From Limnochorda pilosa (GTDB lineage: Bacteria; Bacillota; Limnochordia; Limnochordales; Limnochordaceae), in the NCBI RefSeq assembly GCF_001544015.1, contig NZ_AP014924.1:620001-684000 (forward strand): DNA of 64,000 bases, written 5' to 3'. The notes below the pieces were generated by a model. That model saw only the letters and a program-made list of their open reading frames with translations, did not search any database and was not told the DNA's origin. Each line of letters opens with the position of its first letter. The first letter of the stretch is position 1. Position numbers and translations under genes: made by a program. This document shows, one piece after another, positions 43,546 to 52,469 of the stretch.

Positions 43546-43899
43546 CTACACCACCTGGACCTTCACCGTCGCGTCCGGCGTCTCCACGTCCACCAGGGTG
43601 AAAGGCGCCTGGTCCAGCGCACTGCGGAGGAGCTCCTCGCCGAGGCGCACCAGAACCCAGGGAGGGAGATCGACCGCCAGGTCCTTGGGCCACCCACGCC
43701 GGAGCCACCTCCTCGCGACGGGCAGCCGCAGGAGGAGCTCGAGCCCCCGGAGCAGCTCCAAGCCGAAGCCCAGGGGCAGCGGGACCAGGAGGCCCTGGCG
43801 CATCCCCCGTGAGCGCACCCGCACCACCAGGAATCCTGCGGGCACGGGCCAGCGGCGGGCCCGGTCAATCGACAACGATCTCGACACGGGTGTCTTCAT
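43546..43899 (-). CDS. hypothetical protein in SHOCT/YvlD cluster
   Basis: A 117-codon ORF between the SHOCT-like and YvlD-like genes. It is rich in Leu, Arg and Pro (LLVPLPLGFGLELLRGLELL; AVDLPPWVLVRLGEELLRSA) and ends with a beta-like segment (FTLVDVETPDATVKVQVV). I recognise no domain. The upstream ATG at 43899 overlaps the preceding gene by 35 bases and has no good binding site; GTG codons near 43845 are alternatives. Its C-terminus recalls the adjacent SHOCT-like protein, whose end (IVEIHDEDTRVEIVVD) has the same form, suggesting a shared fold and a functional link. Confidence 0.6.
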   Translation of the reverse strand: MKTPVSRSLSIDRARRWPVPAGFLVVRVRSRGMRQGLLVPLPLGFGLELLRGLELLLRLPVARRWLRRGWPKDLAVDLPPWVLVRLGEELLRSALDQAPFTLVDVETPDATVKVQVV

Positions 43900-44251
43900 C
43901 GTGGATCTCGACGATCCGGCCGTCGGCCCCCTCTTCCACGGCGCGGATGATGGCCTCCAGGTCGATGGTCTGGGCGCTGCCGCCCTCGCCCACCTTGAGG
44001 GCGTCCTTGGGCACCAGGTGAGCCAGGGCCCGCACCAGGCCCAGCGGAATGTTGACGTTCACCTTGGTATCGTCCCCTTCCCGCACCATCACCCGGAAGA
44101 ACCTGGCCTGGCCCTGGGGGCGGGAGGGCTCTGCGGGGGCAGCTGGCTCCTCCAGGGCGGCCAGGAGCTCGCTGGCCTGCTCGGCGGTGATCCGGCCCTC
44201 CTGGAGCATCTTCAGGATCTGCATCCGTTCCTCGTCGACGTGGGGCGCCAT
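43865..44251 (-). CDS. SHOCT-like/YvlB-type protein
   Basis: A 128-aa protein. The N-terminal helical pair EERMQILKMLQEGRITAEQA followed by SELLAALEE is the SHOCT-like domain found at the start of YvlB-type and many envelope-stress proteins. The rest is beta-rich (FFRVMVREGDDTKVNVNIPL; RIVEIHDEDTRVEIVVD) like the adhesin-type domain of that family. ATG at 44251 follows AAAGGGG. It is the first gene of a three-gene minus-strand operon with the hypothetical and YvlD-like genes. Role: probably membrane-stress related (inference from the family). Confidence 0.75.
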   Translation of the reverse strand: MAPHVDEERMQILKMLQEGRITAEQASELLAALEEPAAPAEPSRPQGQARFFRVMVREGDDTKVNVNIPLGLVRALAHLVPKDALKVGEGGSAQTIDLEAIIRAVEEGADGRIVEIHDEDTRVEIVVD

Positions 44252-44353
44252 GCGCCCACCCCTTTCCGGGCGTTTCCAGGTCTCTTCATGCAAAGTCTAC
44301 AGCACAAGGCTCAAACATGTCAAGCGAGACATCAACGGTATTGAGGTATAGGA

Positions 44354-45262
44354 TCACGATCCCTCATGGAGGGCTCCCGTTGCCACGGGGAGCTCGGGGT
44401 AGGAGCACCAGTCGCTCCAGCTTCCCGGGTAGAGGCGGGTGTTCCGGAGACCGGCCAGGCGCATGGCCAGCAGGTTGGCGCAGGCGGTGACCCCCGAGCC
44501 GCAGTAGACCACCACCTCCCGCGCCCCTTTCAGGCTCCGGAAGCGATGGGCCAGATCCTCCGGGCGCTTCCAGCGGCCGTCCGGGCCGACGCTCTCCGCC
44601 CAGTAGAGGTTCACCGCCCCGGGAATGTGGCCTGCGGAAGGATCGAGGGGCTCCTCCTCTCCACGGTACCGCTCGGGCGCCCGCGAGTCCACCAGCATTA
44701 CTCCTGTCGGCCGCTGCTCCACCACGCGCCGCACGTCCTCGATGGTGCGGATCCACTCCCGGCGGGGGTGCGGGGTGAAGCGCCGGGGCGGGCGGGAGGC
44801 TGCGGCCTCCTCGTCGGTGGTTCCGCCGGAGAGAGCGCCGCCGGCATCGATCCAGGCGGGGAAGCCTCCGTCCAGCACGGCCACCCGCTCGAGCCCCAGG
44901 TAGCCCAGCAGCCACCACGCATGGGGCGCCATGCTCCCGCTGCCGTCGTCGTAGACCACCACCGTGGAGCGCTCGTCCACCCCGCAGCGGCCGAGCTTCT
45001 CGGCCAGCGTCTGAGGGTTCGGGAGGGGGTGGCGGCCCCCGTGGCGTCCGACCGGCGCGGCGAGGTCCCGTTCTAGGTCCAGGAAGAGGGCGCTCGGCAC
45101 GTGACCGGCCAGATACTGCTTTCGCCCCGCATCGGGCTCGCCCAGGGTGAAGCGGCAGTCGAAGAGCACCAGGTCGTCGTCCAGGAGGTGAGCTCTCAGC
45201 CGCGCCGCGTCCACCAGCGGGCCGAAGCCGCCCTCCGGCGGCCAGCCGTGCTCTGAGGTCAT
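44354..45262 (-). CDS. two-domain rhodanese-type sulfurtransferase
   Basis: A 302-aa thiosulfate or 3-mercaptopyruvate sulfurtransferase. The N-terminal inactive rhodanese domain begins VLFDCRFTLGEPDAGRKQY with the family landmark AGHVPSALFLDLERDLAAP. The C-terminal domain has the catalytic Cys in VVVYCGSGVTACAN, where the loop CGSGVT indicates thiosulfate or mercaptopyruvate as donor. ATG at 45262 has GGAGGTG six bases upstream and follows the nucleoside phosphorylase stop by five bases, so the two are co-transcribed. It fits with the sulfite oxidase and SQR-like domain in a sulfur-oxidising network. Confidence 0.93.
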   Translation of the reverse strand: MTSEHGWPPEGGFGPLVDAARLRAHLLDDDLVLFDCRFTLGEPDAGRKQYLAGHVPSALFLDLERDLAAPVGRHGGRHPLPNPQTLAEKLGRCGVDERSTVVVYDDGSGSMAPHAWWLLGYLGLERVAVLDGGFPAWIDAGGALSGGTTDEEAAASRPPRRFTPHPRREWIRTIEDVRRVVEQRPTGVMLVDSRAPERYRGEEEPLDPSAGHIPGAVNLYWAESVGPDGRWKRPEDLAHRFRSLKGAREVVVYCGSGVTACANLLAMRLAGLRNTRLYPGSWSDWCSYPELPVATGALHEGS

Positions 45263-45267
45263 CAGGT

Positions 45268-46047
45268 TCACCTCCACGTCTCCACGCAAGCCAGGACCAC
45301 GTCCAGGGACCGCTCCTCGGCGGCCCTCAGCTCCGGGGTGCCGAAGGCCGGCCGCCAGGGGTGGAAGAGCTCGTCGGAGATCACCAGCAGGTTGGCCACC
45401 TCCACGGACCGGAACCGGCCGAGGATGTACATGGCCGAGGTCTCCATGTCTACGGCCCGCACTCCGTTTCGGGCCATGCGCTCCACCTTGGTGCGGACCT
45501 CCCGGTACACCCCGTCGGTGCTCCAGTGGCGCCCTGTCGCCACCGGGTGTCCCACGCGGCGCCCGGCCTCCAGCAGGGCCTGCGCGATCGGCCCGGTGGG
45601 GACGGCGGGGACGGAAGCCTCCGCGTAGTGGTACGAGGTCCCCTCCTCCCGCACCGCCTCGCCGGCGACAAAGAGGGAGCCCACGGGCATGGCAGGATCG
45701 AGGCTGCCGGCCCAGCCGAGGCCGATGATGCGCCGGACGCCCAGGTGGATGAACTCCTCCAGGTGGCCCACCGTCATGGCGGCGCCAGCGATGGCCCGGG
45801 CGACCGAGACGCTTCCCTCGCCCGCCCCGGCGGTGAAGAGGGTCCCGGGTCCGTACACCCATCCCTCCACCTCGTGCGCGCCCAGGCGTCCGCCCATCTG
45901 CCCCACCCGGCCGATGAAGCTGTAGATGAGGGTGCGGCCCACCGGGAGCGTCTCCAGGGGGACGCCGTGGGTGCGGGACCAGTGGTCCAGAAAGGCGCCG
46001 GGCTCGAAGTGGGCGGGGGAGGAGAGGTCCTCGGGTTGCAGGAACAT
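45268..46047 (-). CDS. nucleoside phosphorylase (PNP/UDP family 1)
   Basis: A 259-aa cytoplasmic phosphorylase. Family landmarks: LIYSFIGRVGQMGGRLGAHE near the N-terminus, HLGVRRIIGLGWAGSLDPAM (phosphate and ribose site), and GVRAVDMETSAMYILGRF, whose Met-Glu pair binds ribose. This form resembles uridine phosphorylase-like proteins. ATG at 46047 follows AAAGGGG. It is co-transcribed with the rhodanese; a link with methylthioadenosine salvage or nucleoside breakdown is possible but not shown. Confidence 0.88.
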   Translation of the reverse strand: MFLQPEDLSSPAHFEPGAFLDHWSRTHGVPLETLPVGRTLIYSFIGRVGQMGGRLGAHEVEGWVYGPGTLFTAGAGEGSVSVARAIAGAAMTVGHLEEFIHLGVRRIIGLGWAGSLDPAMPVGSLFVAGEAVREEGTSYHYAEASVPAVPTGPIAQALLEAGRRVGHPVATGRHWSTDGVYREVRTKVERMARNGVRAVDMETSAMYILGRFRSVEVANLLVISDELFHPWRPAFGTPELRAAEERSLDVVLACVETWR

Positions 46048-46111
46048 AGTGGTCCCCTTTCGTATCGCGCTTCCGCGTTCCGCTGCCGGTGGTGCACCGG
46101 GTGAGCATACG

Positions 46112-48253
46112 TTATGCCCGGCGTGCCCCGGATCCTTCCGCGGGCGAGCCGGCCGGCACCGCACCTTGGGCCAGGGCGAGATCCCCCGCCGGAATCCAGC
46201 ACCGGATCGCGTGGCCGGGGCTCACCTCCTGCCAGGGAGGTGGCTCCGCCTCGCAGATGGGGCCGAGCTTCCGGGGGCAGCGGGTGTGGAAGGGACACCC
46301 CAGGGGGCGCTGCGTGACCCCCGGCACCGTCCCGGCAAGGCGGATGGCGGTCCGGGCGGCCTCGCCGGGCAGGGCCGGGCCGGCCGAGAGGAGCGCTTCG
46401 GTGTAGGGGTGGAAGGGCGGCTCGAAGGTGGAGGCGGCCGGCCCCACCTCGCAGAGCTCGCCCAGATACATCACCCCGACCCGGTCCGCCAGGTGCCGGA
46501 CCACCGCCAGGTCGTGGGAGATGAAGAGGTACGAGGTGTGCCACTGCTCCTGGAGCCGGAGCAGCAGGTTGAGGATGGCCGCCTGCACCGAGACGTCCAG
46601 GGCCGAGGTGGGCTCGTCGAGGATCACCAGGTCCGGGTTGCCGGCAAAGGCCCGGGCAATGGCCACCCGCTGCCGCTGGCCACCCGAGAGCTCGCCGGGA
46701 AGGCGCTCAAGCAGCGACGGATCAAGCTGCACCCAACGGGCGAGCTCCACCGCTCGGTCCCTGGCCTGGCGGCGGTCCAGGCGACCCAGCACCGAGGCCG
46801 CCCGCCGGAGCATGGCGCCCACCCGATGGCGCGGGTTCAGGGTGGTATCGGGGTTCTGGAAGACCATCTGGATCCGCCGTCGGGTCTCGGGGCTCCGCTG
46901 GGAGGCGCGGGGCGCGAGGCCGGCGCCGTCGAGGCGGAGGTCACCACCGGTACGGGGCAGGAGGCCTGCCACGGACCGGGCGAGGGTGGACTTGCCGCAG
47001 CCGGACTCGCCCACCAGCCCGAAGGTCTCGCCTCGTCCCAGCTCCAGGTCCACGTCGCGCAGGATCAGGGCGCCGCCCAGGCGCTGGTGGAGGCCCCGCA
47101 CCTCCAGCAGGGGCGCCTCGACCGGCGCGAACGAAGCCTCGTCCCGGGACGCGGGGGACGGGGCGACGGCCACCCGGGATGGGCCCGGAGCCGCCGTCCC
47201 TTCGGCCGCCCCGGCGGCGGGAGCTTCCACCTCCGGAGCTTCCGCCTCGGAGGCCTCCAGCTCCTGCCAGAAGAAGCAACGACTCGCGCGACCGGCGCCC
47301 ACGGGCAGTAGCGGGGGCTCCTCGTGCCGGCAACGCTCCCGAGCCAGGGGACAGCGGGGGGCGAAGGCGCAGCCCGTAGCCATCTCCCGGGGGCGGGGCG
47401 GCTCGCCGGGCACTGCCTGGAGGGGTGCTCGGGGCGCAGTAGTGGACCGGGGAACGCACCAAAGGAGCGCCCGGGTGTAGGGGTGCCTGGGCGCCCGGAG
47501 AACCTGATCGGCCGGGCCTTCCTCCACCAGGCGTCCGGCGTACATGACCCCCACCCGGTCGCAGATCTGGCCCACCACCGCCAGGTTGTGGCTGATGAAG
47601 AGCATGGAGGTGCGGGATTCCTCGCGGATGGAGCCGAAGAGCTCCAACACCTCCGCCTGGACCGTGGCGTCCAGGGCGGTGGTGGGCTCGTCGAGCACCA
47701 GCAGGTCCGGGGCGCCGGCCAGCGCCATGGCGATGACGATCCGCTGCTGCATGCCGCCCGAGAGCTGGTGCGCGTAGAGGTGCATCACCCGGTGGGGCTC
47801 GGCGATCCGCACCCGTCGCAGGAGGGCGGCGGCCGCCTCCCATGCCTGGCGGGGCCGGAGGTGGCCGTGGTGGACGAAGACCTCGGCCACCTGTCGGCCC
47901 ACGGTCATGGTGGGGTTGAGGGCACTCTGGGGGTTCTGGTAGACCATGGCCAGCCGGTCGCCCCGCAGGCGCTGAAGCTCTCGCGGGGAGAGGCGCAGGA
48001 GGTCCCGGCCCATGAAGGTAAGGTCGCCCCCCGTCACACGCCCGGCACGCGGCAGGTATCCCATCACCGCCAGGGCCACCGTGGTTTTGCCGCAGCCGGA
48101 CTCGCCCACCAGGCCGTACGCCTCGCCGGGGCCGATGGAGAGGGAGAGGCCGTGCACGGCCCGCTCTTCCCCGCCACGCCCGCGGTAGGTCACCGAGAGG
48201 TCCTCCAGGCTCAGAACCGGCCCATCGGCCGGATGGGGGCGGGTGCCGCTCAC
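46112..48253 (-). CDS. peptide/nickel-type ABC transporter, fused double ATPase
   Basis: A 713-aa protein joining the two ATPases (DppD and DppF type) that are usually separate. N-half: Walker [14 protein letters not shown], signature [15 protein letters not shown], Walker [13 protein letters not shown], then the oligopeptide-family tail [16 protein letters not shown] linker of about 60 residues rich in Ala/Glu/Pro follows. C-half: [40 protein letters not shown] and the tail [16 protein letters not shown]. Both halves look catalytically complete. The GTG start overlaps the permease stop by four bases. It drives uptake of peptides, or of nickel/metal chelates given the closeness to the hydrogenase operon. 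Confidence 0.95.
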   Translation of the reverse strand: MSGTRPHPADGPVLSLEDLSVTYRGRGGEERAVHGLSLSIGPGEAYGLVGESGCGKTTVALAVMGYLPRAGRVTGGDLTFMGRDLLRLSPRELQRLRGDRLAMVYQNPQSALNPTMTVGRQVAEVFVHHGHLRPRQAWEAAAALLRRVRIAEPHRVMHLYAHQLSGGMQQRIVIAMALAGAPDLLVLDEPTTALDATVQAEVLELFGSIREESRTSMLFISHNLAVVGQICDRVGVMYAGRLVEEGPADQVLRAPRHPYTRALLWCVPRSTTAPRAPLQAVPGEPPRPREMATGCAFAPRCPLARERCRHEEPPLLPVGAGRASRCFFWQELEASEAEAPEVEAPAAGAAEGTAAPGPSRVAVAPSPASRDEASFAPVEAPLLEVRGLHQRLGGALILRDVDLELGRGETFGLVGESGCGKSTLARSVAGLLPRTGGDLRLDGAGLAPRASQRSPETRRRIQMVFQNPDTTLNPRHRVGAMLRRAASVLGRLDRRQARDRAVELARWVQLDPSLLERLPGELSGGQRQRVAIARAFAGNPDLVILDEPTSALDVSVQAAILNLLLRLQEQWHTSYLFISHDLAVVRHLADRVGVMYLGELCEVGPAASTFEPPFHPYTEALLSAGPALPGEAARTAIRLAGTVPGVTQRPLGCPFHTRCPRKLGPICEAEPPPWQEVSPGHAIRCWIPAGDLALAQGAVPAGSPAEGSGARRA

Positions 48254-49161
48254 GGTGCCAGGACCTCCTTCAGCCCGTCAGCGAGGAGGCTGATCCCCAC
48301 CACCACCGCACCGATGGCCAGCGACGGGAAGAGGACGGCCCAGGGGGCCAGGGTGAGGGCCGCCCGGCCCTCGTTCACCATGAGGCCCCAGTCGGGCGTG
48401 GGGGGCTGCACCCCCAGGCCGAGGAAGCCCAGGGTGGCGGCGGTGAAGACCGCGTACCCCACCCGGATCGTCCCCTCGACGATGAGGGGCGCCCGGATGT
48501 TGGGCAGGATCTCCACGGCCATGACGTAGAGGGCGGGCTCGCCCCGCAGCTGGGCGGCGGCCACGTACTCCTTCTCCCGCTCGGGCAGCGCGGCGGCGCG
48601 GACGGTGCGGGCGATGAGCGGCGTGAAGACCAGGCCGACGACCAGGATCACGTTGCCCGTGGACGGGCCCAGGAAGGTGAGCACCAGGAGGCTCAGGATC
48701 ACGATGGGGAAGGCCATCACCGCGTCCACGACCCGCATGATCACGTCGTCGGCCCAACCCCGGAGGTAGGCGGCGACGAGCCCCACGGCCGTGCCCAGGA
48801 CCAGGCCCAGGAGCGTGGCGGCCGGGGCGATGAGGAGGGCGCTGCGGCTTCCGGCCAGGACGCGGCTCAGCACGTCGCGCCCGAAGCCGTCGGTGCCGAG
48901 CCAGTGGGCGGCTGAGGGCGGCTGCAGGGCGGCGGCCACGTCCAGGGTCAGGGGGTCGTAGGGGGCGAGCACGGGCCAGGCCAGGGCGCAGAGGATCCAG
49001 AGGCCCACCAGGGCCGAGCCCGCGAGCAGGGCCGGCGAGGAGGCCCACGCCTCGCGGAGGGCCCGCATCCGTGCGGTGGGGTGCTGCCCGGACGGGCGCT
49101 GGGCCTGCCCGGGGGCGTCGCCCCCGGCCGCCTCGGCACCCTCAGGTACGGGCGAGCCCAT
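48250..49161 (-). CDS. peptide/nickel-type ABC transporter permease (DppC type)
   Basis: A 303-aa inner-membrane permease with six helices. The N-terminus has a hydrophilic extension of about 40 residues, then ALLAGSALVGLWILCALAWP and the DppC hallmark HWLGTDGFGRDVLSRVLAGS. The EAA-loop region is EKEYVAAAQLRGEPALYVMA, followed by LGFLGLGVQPPTPDWGLMVN. It overlaps the DppB-type gene by 20 bases and the double ATPase by four. Complete and in a four-gene operon. Confidence 0.94.
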   Translation of the reverse strand: MGSPVPEGAEAAGGDAPGQAQRPSGQHPTARMRALREAWASSPALLAGSALVGLWILCALAWPVLAPYDPLTLDVAAALQPPSAAHWLGTDGFGRDVLSRVLAGSRSALLIAPAATLLGLVLGTAVGLVAAYLRGWADDVIMRVVDAVMAFPIVILSLLVLTFLGPSTGNVILVVGLVFTPLIARTVRAAALPEREKEYVAAAQLRGEPALYVMAVEILPNIRAPLIVEGTIRVGYAVFTAATLGFLGLGVQPPTPDWGLMVNEGRAALTLAPWAVLFPSLAIGAVVVGISLLADGLKEVLAP

Positions 49162-50098
49162 GGCGCACCCTTGGGTCCAGCCCCGCGTGGATCAGGTCGG
49201 CGGCCAGGTTCCCCAGCATGTAGACCAGGGTGACGACCAGGCCGCACCCCACCAGCAGCGGGAGGTCCCGGTTGCTGGCGGCGAAGAGCATCAGGTTGCC
49301 GAGGCCGGGGTAGTTGAAGAGGGTCTCCACCACCACCAGCCCGCCCACCAGCCACCCCACCTGCGATCCGATCACCGCCACCGTGGGCGGGAGGGCGTTC
49401 CGGACCACGTGGCGCCACACCACCGCCCGCCGGGGCAACCCCTTGAGCACGGCGGTGCGGGTGAAGTCGCTGGCCAGCGCCTCCAGCGTGCCGGCCCGGA
49501 CCATGCGGGCCAGGTAGGAGAAGAGGACGAGCATGAGGCTCGCGGCCGGGAGGAGCAGCCGCCGGAGCGCCTCCCACGGTCCCGCGCCCTCAGGCAGCGC
49601 CGAGGAGGCGGGCAGCCACCGGAGCCAGACCGCGAAGACCACCAGGAAGACCACGCCCGTGACGAACTCAGGAATGGCGCCCAGCGCGAGCCCGCCCAGG
49701 GAGACCACCCGGTCCAGCAGCCGCCCCTCCCGCAGGGCCGCAGCCACCCCGAGCCCCACCGCGGTGGGGATCAGCAGGACGAGGGCGAAGCCGGCCAGGA
49801 GCAGCGAGCGCTCGAGCCGCCCGGCCACCAGGGGCAGCACCGGGGTGTCGAACGCGTAGGAGCGGCCCCAGTCGCCGCGCACCACGTCCCCCAGCCAGGC
49901 TCCGTAGCGGATCGCCAGGGGGCGATCGAGCCCCAGCTGGCGGTTGAGCACGTCCACCGCCTCCTGGGGGGCGAAGGGCCCCAGGAGGACGCGGCCCACG
50001 TCGCCCGGGAGCACGTTCGTCACCCCGAAGAGGAGGGCCGAGGCCACCCAGAGGGTGAGGAGCATGAGCGCCAGCCTGTGGGCCAGGAAGCGGGCCAC
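49142..50098 (-). CDS. peptide/nickel-type ABC transporter permease (DppB type)
   Basis: A 318-aa inner-membrane permease. N-terminal helix ALMLLTLWVASALLFGVTNV leads into LPGD, the DppB signature, then DRPLAIRYGAWLGDVVRGDW. Later landmarks are PEFVTGVVFLVVFAVWLRWL and LKGLPRRAVVWRHVVRNALP, which is the EAA loop contacting the ATPase, and LFNYPGLGNLM near the end. It pairs with the DppC-type permease, whose gene it overlaps. It follows the binding-protein gene by three bases. Confidence 0.94.
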   Translation of the reverse strand: MARFLAHRLALMLLTLWVASALLFGVTNVLPGDVGRVLLGPFAPQEAVDVLNRQLGLDRPLAIRYGAWLGDVVRGDWGRSYAFDTPVLPLVAGRLERSLLLAGFALVLLIPTAVGLGVAAALREGRLLDRVVSLGGLALGAIPEFVTGVVFLVVFAVWLRWLPASSALPEGAGPWEALRRLLLPAASLMLVLFSYLARMVRAGTLEALASDFTRTAVLKGLPRRAVVWRHVVRNALPPTVAVIGSQVGWLVGGLVVVETLFNYPGLGNLMLFAASNRDLPLLVGCGLVVTLVYMLGNLAADLIHAGLDPRVRHGLART

Positions 50099-50101
50099 CC
50101 G

Positions 50102-51682
50102 CTACCCCTCCACCCAGGCCCGGGTGAGGTCCAGGAAGTAGGACATGTCGGCGGCCACCCCGTGCACGCCCTTCCGGACGGCCCGGAGGTTCTCGGTGAA
50201 GTAGGTGATCGCCGCCGGCACCTCCCGGTTCATGAGCTCCTCGATCTGGCCGGCCAGCTCGCCGCGCCGCGCCTTGTCCGGCTCGCCCTCCAGCTCCTGC
50301 AGGAGGCGGTCGAAGGTGTCGTTGGCCCAGTGGGCGGCGTTCCACTCGGCCCCGGACCGGAAGGCCAGCCCCAGGATCTGGGTGGCGGTGGGGCGGCTGG
50401 TCCAGTCGGTGAGGCCGAAGGGCACGTCGGTCCAGTGGCTGTAGTAGAGGTTGAGCGGCTCCACGTGGAGCTTCGCCCGGATCCCCGCGGGCTGGAGCAT
50501 CTGCTGCACGAAGACGGCGTAGCGGGGAAGCTCCAGGAACTGGGCGGTGTAGAGGTCGATCTCGAACCCGTCGGGGAAGCCGGCCTCGGCCAGGAGCCGG
50601 CGGGCCCGGGCATGGTCCTGGGCCCGCTGGGGAAGGGGCTGGTGCTCGGGGTAGACGGGGGCGATGGGGTGGTCGTTCCCCAGGTCGCCGATGCCGCCGA
50701 AGAGCCCCTGGAGGAGCGACGGCCGGTCGAAGCAGAGCGCCACCGCCTCCCGTACCCGCCGGTCGTCGAAGGGGCGCTGGTCGACCCGCATGGTGAGCTG
50801 GCGGTGGGTTCCGCTGGACGTGGAGAGCACCTGCACCGCCGGGTCCGAGAGGAGCGGCTGGGCCTCCTGGTACGGCGGCGCCAGGATCACATCCACCTCG
50901 CCCGCCTGCATGGCCAGCACCTGGGGCGTCGCCTCCTGGTAGAGGGCGATGCGCACGCCGTCCAGGTGAGGGCGGGGGGCGTCCCAGTAGGCGTCGTTCC
51001 GTTCCAACACCGCCCGCTCCTGGGGCCGGTACTCGGTGAGGCGGAAGGGGCCGGTGCCCACGGGATTCCGGGCGAAGTCCCCGCCGTACTCGGCCGGCAG
51101 GATGACGGCGTTGTAGGTCTGGGTGTAATAGGGGAAGTCGCCCACGGGCCGGTCCAGGCGGAAACGGACGGTGTAGGCGCCGATCTTCTCGATGTTCTCC
51201 TTCTGGAGGAAGGGCAGGGCACCGCGGGCGGGGGAGGCCACCTCAGGGTCCACCAGGCGCTGGAAGGTGGCGACCACGTCGTCGGCCGTCATCTCCTTTC
51301 CGCTGTGGAAGCGGACGCCCCGGCGCAGCTCGAAGACCCAGGTGCGGGCGTCGGGCTCGGGCCGCCAGGAGGTGGCCAGCACCGGCCGGAGGGAGAGGTC
51401 CGGCTCGGTCCACACCAGGTACTCGGCCACCTGCTGGACGATGGCGATGCCGCCGGCGCTGTCGAGCTTGACGGGGTCGATGGTGGTGGCCGGGTCCGCC
51501 GCGACCCGGAGGATGCCGCCCCGGCGGGGCGCGCCGCTTCCCTGAGCCCATGCGGGCAGCCCCACCAGGCTCTGGGCGGCGCCCAGGGAGAGACCCAGGG
51601 CCGCCGCGGCCCGCAGGAAGTCGCGCCGGGAGAGGCCGCCCTTGCGATACCGGTCGAGGAGCCGATCCAGGTCCTTGCTCAC
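50102..51682 (-). CDS. peptide/nickel-type substrate-binding protein with Tat signal
   Basis: A 526-aa family 5 solute-binding protein. A twin-arginine signal (LSRRDFLRAAAALGLSLGAA) replaces the usual lipoprotein signal and no lipobox Cys is present, so it should be a folded, soluble periplasmic protein. Family landmarks: TIDPVKLDSAGGIAIVQQVA, FELRRGVRFHSGKEMTADDV, NPVGTGPFRLTEYRP, FDDRRVREAVALCFDRPSLL and LLAEAGFPDGFE. GTG at 51682 has AGGAGG nine bases upstream; the longer ORF does not. First gene of the four-gene ABC operon. The ligand is a peptide by family; a nickel chelate is an inference from its place beside the hydrogenase genes. Confidence 0.93.
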   Translation of the reverse strand: MSKDLDRLLDRYRKGGLSRRDFLRAAAALGLSLGAAQSLVGLPAWAQGSGAPRRGGILRVAADPATTIDPVKLDSAGGIAIVQQVAEYLVWTEPDLSLRPVLATSWRPEPDARTWVFELRRGVRFHSGKEMTADDVVATFQRLVDPEVASPARGALPFLQKENIEKIGAYTVRFRLDRPVGDFPYYTQTYNAVILPAEYGGDFARNPVGTGPFRLTEYRPQERAVLERNDAYWDAPRPHLDGVRIALYQEATPQVLAMQAGEVDVILAPPYQEAQPLLSDPAVQVLSTSSGTHRQLTMRVDQRPFDDRRVREAVALCFDRPSLLQGLFGGIGDLGNDHPIAPVYPEHQPLPQRAQDHARARRLLAEAGFPDGFEIDLYTAQFLELPRYAVFVQQMLQPAGIRAKLHVEPLNLYYSHWTDVPFGLTDWTSRPTATQILGLAFRSGAEWNAAHWANDTFDRLLQELEGEPDKARRGELAGQIEELMNREVPAAITYFTENLRAVRKGVHGVAADMSYFLDLTRAWVEG

Positions 51683-51866
51683 GTTGCAACGCCTCCTGGT
51701 GCCCGAGGACCGACCCCGACGCACCGCCTGGGAGCTGGCAGGTGGCCGCACGCCGCAGCACTGCCCCGGAGGATTTCCGACTGCGTTGCTGGCATTTCTT
51801 CCTTGGGGCGGGATCTCCTGCCGGAGGCGAACAGGTATTTGCGATGCTCGGCACACCCGGTCAGGA

Positions 51867-51895
51867 TTAACCTCCCTCGTATCACGTGACATAAT
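51867..51895 (+). promoter_or_regulatory. promoter of the antitoxin-toxin pair
   Basis: TTAACC (51867-51872) and CATAAT (51890-51895) are 17 bases apart, a fair match to a vegetative promoter. The perfect palindrome TCACGTGA (51882-51889) lies in the spacer and is a natural site for autoregulation by the MazE-like antitoxin. Confidence 0.5.
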
Positions 51896-51927
51896 GATGC
51901 TATCAGTATCGAACGAGGATGACTCCC

Positions 51928-52170
51928 ATGAAAAGGACCCTCTTCAAGAACGGAAGCAGTGTCGTCGTGGCGATTCCCAGGGAGGCCCAGGAGGCTCTGG
52001 GCCTGCATGAAGGCGACCACGTTTCCGTGAGCGTGGATGTGGAGCATCGGCAGATCGTGATACGCCCCGCCGAACCGGACGTGTCCGGAGTCACACCGGA
52101 GTTCGCCCAGGTGGTCCGCGAGTTCATAGAGGAGTACAGGCCGGTCCTGGAGGCGTTGGCCAAGCGGTGA
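51928..52170 (+). CDS. AbrB/MazE-type antitoxin
   Basis: An 80-aa swapped-hairpin DNA-binding protein. TLFKNGSSVVVAIPREAQEA followed by LGLHEGDHVSVSVDVE is the AbrB/MazE domain; the C-terminal tail (EFAQVVREFIEEYRPVLEAL) is the helical part that would bind and neutralise a toxin. I start it at the ATG at 51928 with GAGG nine bases upstream; an ATG at 51919 in the same frame overlaps that site. Its stop overlaps the GTG of a Doc-like toxin gene, the usual antitoxin-first arrangement. Its partner is broken. Confidence 0.9.
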   Translation: MKRTLFKNGSSVVVAIPREAQEALGLHEGDHVSVSVDVEHRQIVIRPAEPDVSGVTPEFAQVVREFIEEYRPVLEALAKR

Positions 52171-52373
52171 GGCTACTGACACCGCAAATGGTCTTGTTCC
52201 TCCACGCGCAGATCATCAAGGAGACAGGAGGTGCCCGTGGGATTCGGGACCTCGGCCTCCTCGAATCCGCCACGGGACGGCCCGGTGCGTCCTTCGGCGG
52301 ACGATTACTGTATCCGAACCTTTCGCTCCAGGCCGCGGCGCTCATGCACTCGCTGATCAAGAACCACCCCTTC
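52167..52373 (+). pseudogene. Doc/Fic-family toxin, truncated at the catalytic motif
   Basis: From a GTG overlapping the antitoxin stop, 69 codons encode a normal Doc start: LLTPQMVLFLHAQIIKETGG, IRDLGLLESATGRPGASFGG and LQAAALMHSLIKNHPF. Doc proteins continue HPFxDGNKRTA, the AMP/phosphate-transferring Fic loop. Here the sequence departs immediately after HPF at 52374 and the rest of the domain is absent. A different frame downstream (from about 52379) reads DADRVQKLIIEEIPARVAAF, which is not Doc. The toxin should be inactive. Confidence 0.78.
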
Positions 52374-52469
52374 CGTGGACCGACGCCGACCGGGTGCAGA
52401 AGCTCATCATCGAGGAGATCCCCGCCCGGGTGGCCGCCTTTCCTGACGTTGCCCTCCTGCCGTCCCGCC

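Noticed and set aside
49076-51889. 937-codon plus-strand ORF opposite the peptide ABC operon
   Set aside because: Low-complexity, Glu/Gln/His-rich antisense shadow of three well-recognised minus-strand genes.
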